A stretch of DNA of 64,000 bases, taken from positions 1 through 64,000 of the forward strand of contig NZ_FWFP01000018.1 in NCBI RefSeq assembly GCF_900172215.1, read 5' to 3'. Source of the DNA: Ruegeria meonggei (GTDB lineage: Bacteria > Pseudomonadota > Alphaproteobacteria > Rhodobacterales > Rhodobacteraceae). The notes under the pieces are model-generated. The model did no database searches, had not been told where the DNA came from, and was given only the letters and a program-made list of their open reading frames with translations. Every line of letters starts with the position of its first letter. Position 1 is the stretch's first letter. Made by a program: the position numbers and the translations under genes. Shown here piece by piece: positions 18,988 to 25,961 of the stretch.

Positions 18988-19125
18988 TCAAATCAGGCGG
19001 GTCGCCATGCCACCGTCGACAGCGAATGGAGATCCCGTCACGAAACTTGCCCGGTCTGACAACAAGAACAAAGCAGATTGGGCAATCTCCTTTGGCTCTG
19101 CCATGCGTTTCAGGGGATGCAGGCC
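18988..19125 (-). pseudogene. Short-chain dehydrogenase remnant (C-terminal end)
   Basis: On the minus strand the sequence reads [20 protein letters not shown] followed by [18 protein letters not shown] and a TGA stop (18990-18988). This is the standard C-terminal end of classical SDR enzymes. The Rossmann motif, catalytic Tyr-Lys and all other upstream parts are missing. The remnant is cut at about 19125, exactly where a hydroquinone reductase fragment on the opposite strand begins. Confidence 0.8.
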
Positions 19126-19126
19126 G

Positions 19127-19645
19127 GCATTCGACGTCCTCGTTGAACCCGGGCAGGATTTCTATCCGCCTGCCCAAAGGCAGGAAATCGACCGGATCAG
19201 CGAAGATATCTACGGGCCAGTGAACAATGGAGTCTACCGCGCCGGTTTTGCCACCTCTCAGCAAGCCTATGACGAAGCGGTCACGAAATTGTTTTCCAAG
19301 CTGGACGATCTCGACCAGCTTCTCGGCATGCAGCGCTATCTTGTCGGGGACCGGATTACCGAGGCTGATTGGCGGCTATTCACAACCCTTGTCCGCTTTG
19401 ATCCGGTTTACGTGACGCATTTCAAGACCGACCGCAAACGTATCTCGGACTATGCGAACCTGGCACCATATCTGCGCGAATTGTACCAGGTCTCAGGTGT
19501 CTCGGACACAATCGATATGGGTTCACTCCGCGCACATTATTTCCAGAGCCACAGGCATTTCAATCCTCATTGGATCGTATCTGCCGGGCCCGAGTTCGAC
19601 CTCGACCAGCCACATAGTCGCGACCTTGCGTTTCCGAAGATCTGA
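19127..19645 (+). pseudogene. Glutathionyl-hydroquinone reductase remnant (C-terminal domain)
   Basis: The plus-strand frame from about 19127 reads FDVL...[45 protein letters not shown] and VYVTHFK, the helical domain of the Xi-class GST (YqjG/PcpF type). The N-terminal thioredoxin-fold domain with its catalytic Cys-Pro motif is absent. An ATG at 19007 opens the frame, but its first 40 codons are antisense to the SDR remnant, so a 212-residue product would be chimeric and lack the active-site cysteine. The native stop (19643-19645) is retained. Confidence 0.8.
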
Positions 19646-19761
19646 AAACGTGTGCGTGATCGCGTCACGACGATCGAACGCTTAACCGGCTGAATTTCTT
19701 ACGAACTGAACCGTAACCAATTGGGGACAGCCCCCAATATCTGCTGATGGAGAAACTTTTC

Positions 19762-20178
19762 ATGCAAATCCTGTCCAAACTGGCCGTAGGTGCGATGGCA
19801 CTTTGGCTTTCCAATCAAGCCATTGCCGGCGCTCAAGATACCGCTGGTGTGCTGGAGCTGGCAAAAAACGATGGCCGCGCGACAGCGGTAGGTATCGACG
19901 GCGTGAACGAAGTTCTGCGCGGTGTTGGTGTTCGCGTAAGCACTGTTGCCGTGCCGGAAGAAGCATTGCCGTTGCTGGAGGCCTCACATTCCCGGGCGAT
20001 AGCCGAAGAAGAGGCCGAGGCGCTGATTTCGCATTTCGAATTGACCCGTGATGACCTTCTGGCCCAGATCGAGGCTGCGGGTCGGGTCCCTACCGTCGAA
20101 AATGGAGGGTTTCTGATTACCTCGGAGCCGGGTGTTGCCCCTTGGGGCGAAGAAGGGGCGATTATCGGGTTTGCTTAA
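19762..20178 (+). CDS. Small exported protein of unknown function
   Basis: A 138-residue protein with a likely signal peptide (MQILSKLAVGAMALWLSNQAIAGAQD) and a mature acidic part rich in Glu and Ala with a helical middle (EEEAEALISHFELTRDDLLAQIEAAG). No known family was recognised. ATG 19762 follows GGAGAAACTTTTC; the in-frame ATG at 19747 would place charged residues before the signal. A hairpin (ATTGGGG 19720-19726 with CCCCAAT 19732-19738) precedes it and may be an operator or attenuator. It stands alone. Confidence 0.55.
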   Translation: MQILSKLAVGAMALWLSNQAIAGAQDTAGVLELAKNDGRATAVGIDGVNEVLRGVGVRVSTVAVPEEALPLLEASHSRAIAEEEAEALISHFELTRDDLLAQIEAAGRVPTVENGGFLITSEPGVAPWGEEGAIIGFA

Positions 20179-20233
20179 GCACCGAATTGGGTAGGCAAGC
20201 TTAGGCTAGTATTAGAGGTGTTCCTTGTCGTTT

Positions 20234-20698
20234 TCACTTGCCGCGCCACAGTAACCAATACGTGACACCGAACGCCAAACCGAGCCCCGAACACCCAACG
20301 AAGTAAAGCGGTTCTAAGTCCGAAGTATCGAGTGTGATAACCTTTCTGGCAACCGCCAAAAGAGCAGTTGCAATAACCAGTTTTACATGGATGACAATTG
20401 CAGTCAGGTAGAGTGTGACGTTGGTATAGATTTCGATAGCGATCAAAACCACCAAAGCGGCCGCAAAGACGTCGAGCAGATCACTGACATCAAGAATAAG
20501 AACCGGTGGACTTACAAGCTTTATGTAGAACGAATACCCGGCATCAATGACGGCGAATCCGATCACAATGACCATGAACAAAGACATCACCCGAACCGCG
20601 TGTCGTAAAAGACGGTTGCAGTTTCTGACGATCAGGTCTTCATGATCGGGATCAAGCTCGACATGCGCTTGCCCGTTGGGTTGCATCTGTTCGACCAT
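20234..20698 (-). CDS. PsiE-like phosphate-starvation-inducible membrane protein
   Basis: A 154-residue inner-membrane protein with four hydrophobic segments after a polar N-terminal 25 residues; the pattern VSDLLDVFAAALVVLIAIEIYTN, then VKLVIATALLAVARKVI, is characteristic of the PsiE family. Its biochemical role is unknown. ATG 20698 has a strong GGGAGG ribosome site; the frame is open further upstream but enters the previous gene. It is the last gene of a minus-strand run with the outer-membrane protein and two DUF1254 proteins. Confidence 0.75.
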   Translation of the reverse strand: MVEQMQPNGQAHVELDPDHEDLIVRNCNRLLRHAVRVMSLFMVIVIGFAVIDAGYSFYIKLVSPPVLILDVSDLLDVFAAALVVLIAIEIYTNVTLYLTAIVIHVKLVIATALLAVARKVITLDTSDLEPLYFVGCSGLGLAFGVTYWLLWRGK

Positions 20699-20747
20699 CA
20701 AGACCTCCCTAATTTCCGCATCTGGCAAGCAAAGCCTGTGCCAAAGG

Positions 20748-21536
20748 TCAGCGCCTTCTGGGTAAGACGACTTGGGCCTGCAAGCGTAGTCTAAGGCCAT
20801 CTGCACCGACCTCGGGTGTCTCCAGCCAATAGCCGACCCCGGCTTGCAGATTGACCGGCACCGCCCCCCATTGCACCAGCCGTGACACCGATGCGTTGAC
20901 TGGCACGGCCCAGGCTTCAGCCTCCCAGTCATAGGTGCTTTCGCTTTGAAGCGAATAGGTCCATGCACCTTCAGTGGAGTAAGCAAGAAAAGGCTGGAGA
21001 AAACTCACATTCGTGGGGGTTTCGGGATTGCTCTCCAGATCCCACAGATGATTGGCCAGCGCACCATAGGTCCACGGCCCGGTCTGACGCAGGGCAATGC
21101 CGGTGATCCCGGCTGCCCATGTGTCGCTTGACACGTCACTAAAGGTTGGTAACCGCACGACCGGACCAATGCCCCATGTCAGATCCCCTGTTCCTGTGGG
21201 AGAAAACCATGCGGAGAACAGAATATCGCCGACCCCTTCCTGACGCGTCCCCGGGACAACGTCTTCCTGCCAGATGTAAGGAATGATCGTACGGGTGATC
21301 AGGTTTAGGTCATTGTTAAGTTCAAAGGGCACGACCGGCTGAAAGTTCAACGTGGTGCGCGACCCCTGATCAGAGACACCCAGGTTATCATCATAGTTCA
21401 ACTGAAACGGAACCGAGATGATGGCAGCAAGCGGGTTGGCCAGTTCCTGGGCCAAATCGGCGGCCTCGTCTGCAACGGTTGAGGTTCCTACGCTGGCTGC
21501 AAAAAACAGCCCCACAAGTGCATGGGATCGACGCAT
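20748..21536 (-). CDS. Outer-membrane beta-barrel protein (Phenol_MetA_deg/transporter type)
   Basis: A 262-residue protein with a signal peptide (residues 1-22, ending STVADE) followed by alternating amphipathic strands and ending in the aromatic-poor strand LRLRLQAQVVLP. Segments such as VPFQLNYDDNLG, FQPVVPFELNNDLNLITRT and GVGDILFSAWFSPT match the MetA-pathway phenol degradation-like family (PF13557), thought to be outer-membrane channels or lipid/hydrophobic-compound transporters. AAAGGAG precedes the start. It lies 40 bases after a DUF1254 gene, so co-expression is likely. Confidence 0.7.
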   Translation of the reverse strand: MRRSHALVGLFFAASVGTSTVADEAADLAQELANPLAAIISVPFQLNYDDNLGVSDQGSRTTLNFQPVVPFELNNDLNLITRTIIPYIWQEDVVPGTRQEGVGDILFSAWFSPTGTGDLTWGIGPVVRLPTFSDVSSDTWAAGITGIALRQTGPWTYGALANHLWDLESNPETPTNVSFLQPFLAYSTEGAWTYSLQSESTYDWEAEAWAVPVNASVSRLVQWGAVPVNLQAGVGYWLETPEVGADGLRLRLQAQVVLPRRR

Positions 21537-21576
21537 AGCCGTGTACTCCTTTTGAAGGGCGGGATGGGCGAGTGGC

Positions 21577-22587
21577 CTAGTTGATCGGTTCCACCGTAGG
21601 GAACGACCACCTACCGCTCAGGATTGCATCCTCTGGCTCGTAAAGACGGACGGCGTAGTTCCACCCCGGAGTGATCGGAAGGCAGTTCACGCGGCCGTCC
21701 TCGCACCCACCGAAATGGAGCGTAACTGATCCGTCATCCGCGGCTTCGGCCGTGTAGCCGTTGTAGCTGTTAACACCCAGATCATTAGCAGCCAGGAAAC
21801 CCTCGCCATTATAGACGGTCACCGACCAGAACGCCCGAACCGGGACATCCTTAACTGTAACCGTGTGTGGCGTTTCTCCGTCGTTCTTATCGACCGCGCT
21901 TAGCAGGTAAATTGCTGCCTCAGGGGGCAGACCGCCCCAACCCGAAAGCGCCCCAACCAGAAACTGAACCGGGTCAACGTCCTCTTTGGTTCTACCAAAG
22001 GCACGCGACGTATCGATGCCCAGCAGGGACAAATCGCTGATTGCCTGACGCGCTACGGCGAGTTGTTCGGTATTCCAGCTGGGCGCATCAAACGGACCAG
22101 TTCCACCGCCACTGACGACAATCTGATCCTGCGCCACCCGTGCTGCGGCGATGTCATCTGGGTCGGTTACGTCTGCAAAAGTGCGGAAGGCGATGAATCC
22201 GAATGGCGTACCAAGGTCTTCTTTGGTGATCAGGTAAGAGCCGGGCGTTGCCTCGGCGTACATGAAATGATCCTGGTTGATGACATGCATCGAGATGTAA
22301 CGGCCATCCGCTTCGGGAAGCGTGACTTCGACTGGTTCGCTCAAATCCAATAGAACGGCGGAATAGAGCGTGTCCTGGTTCATGCGGATCACTGGCTGAT
22401 TGTCAGGTGTGGTGGCTTCGCGCATATGCCCTAACTCGCCAACGGCCGAGCCGAGGTTATTCATGTTGGTGCGGAACATATGGTCCGTTTCAGCGCGCAC
22501 GAGATTGTCCACGTTCACATCGACAACATCCTCAGCCCAGACCCCTGTTGGGAGTGTAAGAGCGACTGTCAGAAATAGTATCTTCAT
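21577..22587 (-). CDS. DUF1254/DUF1214 domain exported protein
   Basis: A 336-residue protein with a signal peptide (residues 1-18) and the two domains usually found together: DUF1254 (about 30-150; NQPVIRMNQDTLYSAVLLDL, GRYISMHVINQDHFM) and DUF1214 (about 220-330; FWSVTVYNGEGFL, ending WNYAVRLYEPEDAILSGRW). The biochemical function is unknown. A paralogue follows upstream with a 16-base gap, and both keep a Cys pair in FGGCEDGRVNCLP. It is probably periplasmic. Confidence 0.8.
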   Translation of the reverse strand: MKILFLTVALTLPTGVWAEDVVDVNVDNLVRAETDHMFRTNMNNLGSAVGELGHMREATTPDNQPVIRMNQDTLYSAVLLDLSEPVEVTLPEADGRYISMHVINQDHFMYAEATPGSYLITKEDLGTPFGFIAFRTFADVTDPDDIAAARVAQDQIVVSGGGTGPFDAPSWNTEQLAVARQAISDLSLLGIDTSRAFGRTKEDVDPVQFLVGALSGWGGLPPEAAIYLLSAVDKNDGETPHTVTVKDVPVRAFWSVTVYNGEGFLAANDLGVNSYNGYTAEAADDGSVTLHFGGCEDGRVNCLPITPGWNYAVRLYEPEDAILSGRWSFPTVEPIN

Positions 22588-22603
22588 CTCAGCATCCTGT
22601 TTT

Positions 22604-23662
22604 TCAGTTCACGGGTTGCACGGTCGGGAAGGCCCAGTTTCCGTCGATTACGTCAGGGCCGGGCTGATAAAGGCGTACTGCATAGTTCCAGCCATCCATG
22701 ATCGGAAGGCAGTTGGCGCGACCGTCGTCGCAGCCCCCGAAATGCACGGTCACGCTGCCGTCGTCATTCCTGGTGCCCGAAACCGAATTGATCACGTAGG
22801 CGTCAAGGGAATTGAGTTCAAAGAATCCGTCTGCATTGTACAGGCTCACGGACCAGAATGCGTTTACGGGCACATCCGCCGGCACCTGGATACTGTATTC
22901 GCCGAGCGGCAGGCCGGGCTCGATATTGAGATAGAAGGCTTCCTCTTCCGGTAGACCTCCAAAGCCGACTGCGGTGCCCAGGAAATGGCGCAACGGGTCG
23001 ACGTGATCTGCCGTGCCAAAGGTCCGAACGCTATCTGTGGCGAACCTGCCCAACTCAATCGCGGCCTGACGCACGGCCGCGAAGCTTTCGGTGTCATAAT
23101 TGGGCATCTCAAAGGGCGTTGCCGAGGCAGCTTCGATAGTGAACCCGTTCTGAATTGTGTTGACTGCCGCGATGTCCTCCGGACTCTCGGCATCCACCAG
23201 TATTCTCATAAATACAAGTACGTAGGGGGTGTCGAATGTGTCCATGTCGAGCTGAAACACACCACCACCGTCAAACACTTCATTGATGAAATGGTTCTGA
23301 TTGACCACCATCGTCGTCATGTACCGGTCGCCCACATCGGGCAGTGTCAAGGTTGCGCCTTTGCTGATGTCGATAACCGCAACGCTATAGAGCGTGTCCC
23401 GGTTCATCCGGATAGTGGGCTGATTGTCGATTGGCGTGGGTTCTTTGAAGTGGAAGAACTGGTTTACGCCTCCGGCCAACCTGTCATACGTTTTCAATTC
23501 GTTATCAGTCGCAGCCCGAACAAAGTTACTTATTGTGACCGGCACCTCGTATGTCTCGGCAAGTGCATCGACTGTGGTATCAAAGCTCTGAGCCGTCGCG
23601 GAGCTGCCTAACGCTGCAGCCAAGGCCGCCAGCTTCCAGCGTTTGTGCGTGTGATTGATCAT
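22604..23662 (-). CDS. DUF1254/DUF1214 domain exported protein (paralogue)
   Basis: A 352-residue protein of the same build as its downstream neighbour: signal peptide (residues about 10-28), DUF1254 with NQPTIRMNRDTLYSVAVIDI and DRYMTTMVVNQNHFI, then DUF1214 with FWSVSLYNADGFFELNS and FGGCDDGRANCLP. ATG 23662 follows GGAGAGGCAA; an ATG at 23695 in frame has no such site. It is the first gene of the four-gene minus-strand run and probably arose by duplication together with the next gene. The role of the pair is unknown. Confidence 0.8.
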   Translation of the reverse strand: MINHTHKRWKLAALAAALGSSATAQSFDTTVDALAETYEVPVTISNFVRAATDNELKTYDRLAGGVNQFFHFKEPTPIDNQPTIRMNRDTLYSVAVIDISKGATLTLPDVGDRYMTTMVVNQNHFINEVFDGGGVFQLDMDTFDTPYVLVFMRILVDAESPEDIAAVNTIQNGFTIEAASATPFEMPNYDTESFAAVRQAAIELGRFATDSVRTFGTADHVDPLRHFLGTAVGFGGLPEEEAFYLNIEPGLPLGEYSIQVPADVPVNAFWSVSLYNADGFFELNSLDAYVINSVSGTRNDDGSVTVHFGGCDDGRANCLPIMDGWNYAVRLYQPGPDVIDGNWAFPTVQPVN

Positions 23663-23822
23663 TTGCCTCTCCACTAACCAACTATAAAAATGCATTGCTT
23701 GATGGTCCCGGCACCTGATCAGGCGCGCATACTCACGCCTCTCACTTTGCGGTGTGCAGAAATTCTACTATTGGAACCGTGGTCATTGCTTTTCAACAAA
23801 ACACAGAACTCGAATGTATGCC

Positions 23823-23899
23823 CTGACAGATTGGAACAACCGCGTCGGAAAACTGGTTCAAAATGACAGGGTGCGAAAACGCTTTAACCAGTCTGTCAG
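23823..23899. promoter_or_regulatory. Widely spaced inverted repeat in divergent AraC region
   Basis: CTGACAGATTGG (23823-23834) and CCAGTCTGTCAG (23888-23899) are inverted copies matching at 11 of 12 positions with 53 bases between them. They lie in the 472-base region between the divergent DUF1254 operon and the AraC regulator, which otherwise shows no gene. Paired half-sites of this kind fit an AraC-type regulator that loops DNA. Confidence 0.45.
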
Positions 23900-24134
23900 A
23901 ATTTCTTCTTCTTTGCGGTCATGCGGCTGACCGATAATTCCTGTTAGAATATCAATTCCTTAAACTGCAATCAGCGGGTGGTGAGATGTAACTTGCGCAT
24001 GTCCCATCCAACGGGAACTGACTTTCTTTCTTCAAAAAGTGTGTTTGGCTTTGACACAGGTCAGGGACACCGAGCTGCGCCGGACTATGTTTGGAGTGCT
24101 CAAAATTTTCATTGCAGTTCGTGTAGGATGTAGG

Positions 24135-25208
24135 ATGACGGGCCAGGACGGGAACGCTCAGCACAGGACACCGCCACTTGCGCGCGGGCGGGTTCTCTTG
24201 CCGCTGTTGGTGGCTTATCGGGAATCCGGTCGATCCGTAGAAGATCTCCTTGCGGGTTTCGATCTTTCGTTTTCAGAGTTAAGCGCACCAAATTGCTTCA
24301 TTCCACACGATACGATCTACGCCGTGTTCGAAGCGGTCGCGCAAAACACATCACCAGATTTTCCCGCACTTGTTGGCCAGACTTCAGATCCGACCGTTTC
24401 ATCCCCATTCGGGCAAGCCTTTCGGACCGCCAATTCCCTGGCTGATTTCATCGGCAAGTTCTGCGTTCATGCGGGAAACAACACAAATGCGGTCACGATG
24501 ACACTCGATGTATCCGGAGATTACGCCGTGCTTTCTGCTAAACGCAGGTTCACGCCGCGCTGCTCTCCTGCCTATATGGATGCGTTCCAGATCAGCCGGT
24601 GGGTCACGTTACTACATGAAACCGCTGGTCAGAATTGGGAAGCAAACAGGGTCCTTGTTCGGGTGAATCGTCCTGATTTGTTCCCATCATACTTCTACGG
24701 TATCAGGGCAGTCGGTGCGGGCCCAGACGGGTATTCCATCCGCTTCCCAAGTGCCTGGCTTCTGCACGATTTTGTTAACCGAACCGCCGCCGAAGGCATT
24801 CCGGCAGGTCAGGACGCCAAAAATCCAGTACCGACAGACTTACTGAGTTCGATCCAGAGCGTTGCCAACTCGATGGTAGGGCGAAGTGACTTTTCAGTTA
24901 CGACGCTTGCAAGAGCATGCGGTGCTCGTGGTGCTGTTCTCAATCGCCGACTTGCGGCTTATGGGACATCTCTTTCGCGCATAGTCATCGAAGCCAAATG
25001 CGACCGTGCTAAACACCTGCTTTCCGGGTCTGCGACGTCAGTCGGCGATATCGCTGATCAGCTAGGGTACTCTGACGCAACCGCCATGACACGGGCATTC
25101 AAGAAATGGACCGGTCAAACACCTTCTGATTTTCGCGCGCACGAAGTGAAGCGCCACGCGGCGTCTGTGCCGATACTCGACCCAGTCGAATGCGAGTGTG
25201 AAACGTAA
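24135..25208 (+). CDS. AraC family transcriptional regulator (OruR/ArgR-like N-domain)
   Basis: A 357-residue regulator. The N-terminal 220 residues match the AraC-type ligand-binding domain PF12625 (LLPLLVAYRESGRSVEDLL, then the FPALVGQ and SPFGQAFRTANSL segments). The C-terminal helix-turn-helix pair is at about residues 255-345 (RSDFSVTTLARACGARGAVLNRRLA and TSVGDIADQLGYSDATAMTRAFKKWTGQTPSDFR). ATG 24135 has AGGATGTAGG before it; 32 more codons are open upstream but without domain character. It diverges from the DUF1254/outer-membrane operon and is the likely regulator of it. Confidence 0.85.
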   Translation: MTGQDGNAQHRTPPLARGRVLLPLLVAYRESGRSVEDLLAGFDLSFSELSAPNCFIPHDTIYAVFEAVAQNTSPDFPALVGQTSDPTVSSPFGQAFRTANSLADFIGKFCVHAGNNTNAVTMTLDVSGDYAVLSAKRRFTPRCSPAYMDAFQISRWVTLLHETAGQNWEANRVLVRVNRPDLFPSYFYGIRAVGAGPDGYSIRFPSAWLLHDFVNRTAAEGIPAGQDAKNPVPTDLLSSIQSVANSMVGRSDFSVTTLARACGARGAVLNRRLAAYGTSLSRIVIEAKCDRAKHLLSGSATSVGDIADQLGYSDATAMTRAFKKWTGQTPSDFRAHEVKRHAASVPILDPVECECET

Positions 25209-25278
25209 CAGGACTACGGCGCGGTCCACCTTTTGCCGCGCTTCAAACTCTGGATAGGCAAAACAGGGGAAGCGGGTC

Positions 25279-25881
25279 ATGGAGCGCTTAAGAATATGCC
25301 GTATCGCAGCCAACTCGCTAGTTGCAGCGATGACGCTGCTTGGCGGATCCGCAGCAGTGGCACAGGATACCGGCTGGAGCTTTTACGGCAGCTTCTACAT
25401 CTACGGCGCAGAAACCAAGACAACAATTGGCTCGCTGGAGTCGGAGCTGAGCTTCAGTGATGCGGTTGAAAACCTTGATCTGGCCTTCATGGGAACGCTT
25501 GAAGCGCGAAATGGCCGATGGTCGCTGATCGCGGATTACATGCGCACAGACCTGTCCTTTGACGGTGATACTCCCGGCCCGGTGTTCAGCGGCGCTGAAA
25601 CCAGTCTGAAGACGCAGTTCTTCAGTGGCTATGCCGCCTACACGGCCTATCAGAACCAAAATCTGGCCGTGGATGTTGGGGGTGGATTTCGTTGGTTTGA
25701 GACAAGCAGCACAACCACTCTGGTCGGCGGCCCCACCCCGGCGCCAAGTGCTAAGACCAGCGACGATTGGATAGACCCTCTGATCGCAGCCCGTACCAAC
25801 CGTTCATTTACCGCGCTGGTGTCGCACTGCGGTCCATCGTTCCTGACATTCGCTGCAACTGCACATTCTGGTCAAATGTAA
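25279..25881 (+). pseudogene. Truncated outer-membrane beta-barrel protein
   Basis: A 200-residue frame with a signal peptide (cleavage near AVAQD) and a first half typical of a Rhodobacterales outer-membrane protein (GWSFYGSFYIYG, LSFSDAVENLDLAFMG, DVGGGFRWFET, DDWIDPLIAAR). Homologues, as I recall them, continue for about 60 more residues ending in a barrel strand with terminal Phe. Here the family match stops at about 25800 and an unrelated, Cys-containing tail (SFTALVSHCG...) closes the frame. The tail sequence contains ACATTCGCTGC, also seen in other intergenic spots, so it is probably junk. A folded barrel is unlikely. Confidence 0.6.
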
Positions 25882-25961
25882 GTTCACACATTGATTCCAC
25901 GTGGTCGATCCGGGTTTAAGAGTGGATTCCATTAATTCGAGTTCTCAGGTAATACGTAACT

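Noticed and set aside
19007-19645. A 212-residue glutathione S-transferase gene from ATG 19007
   Set aside because: The first 40 codons are antisense to an SDR remnant and the thioredoxin-fold domain is absent; treated as a truncated pseudogene.
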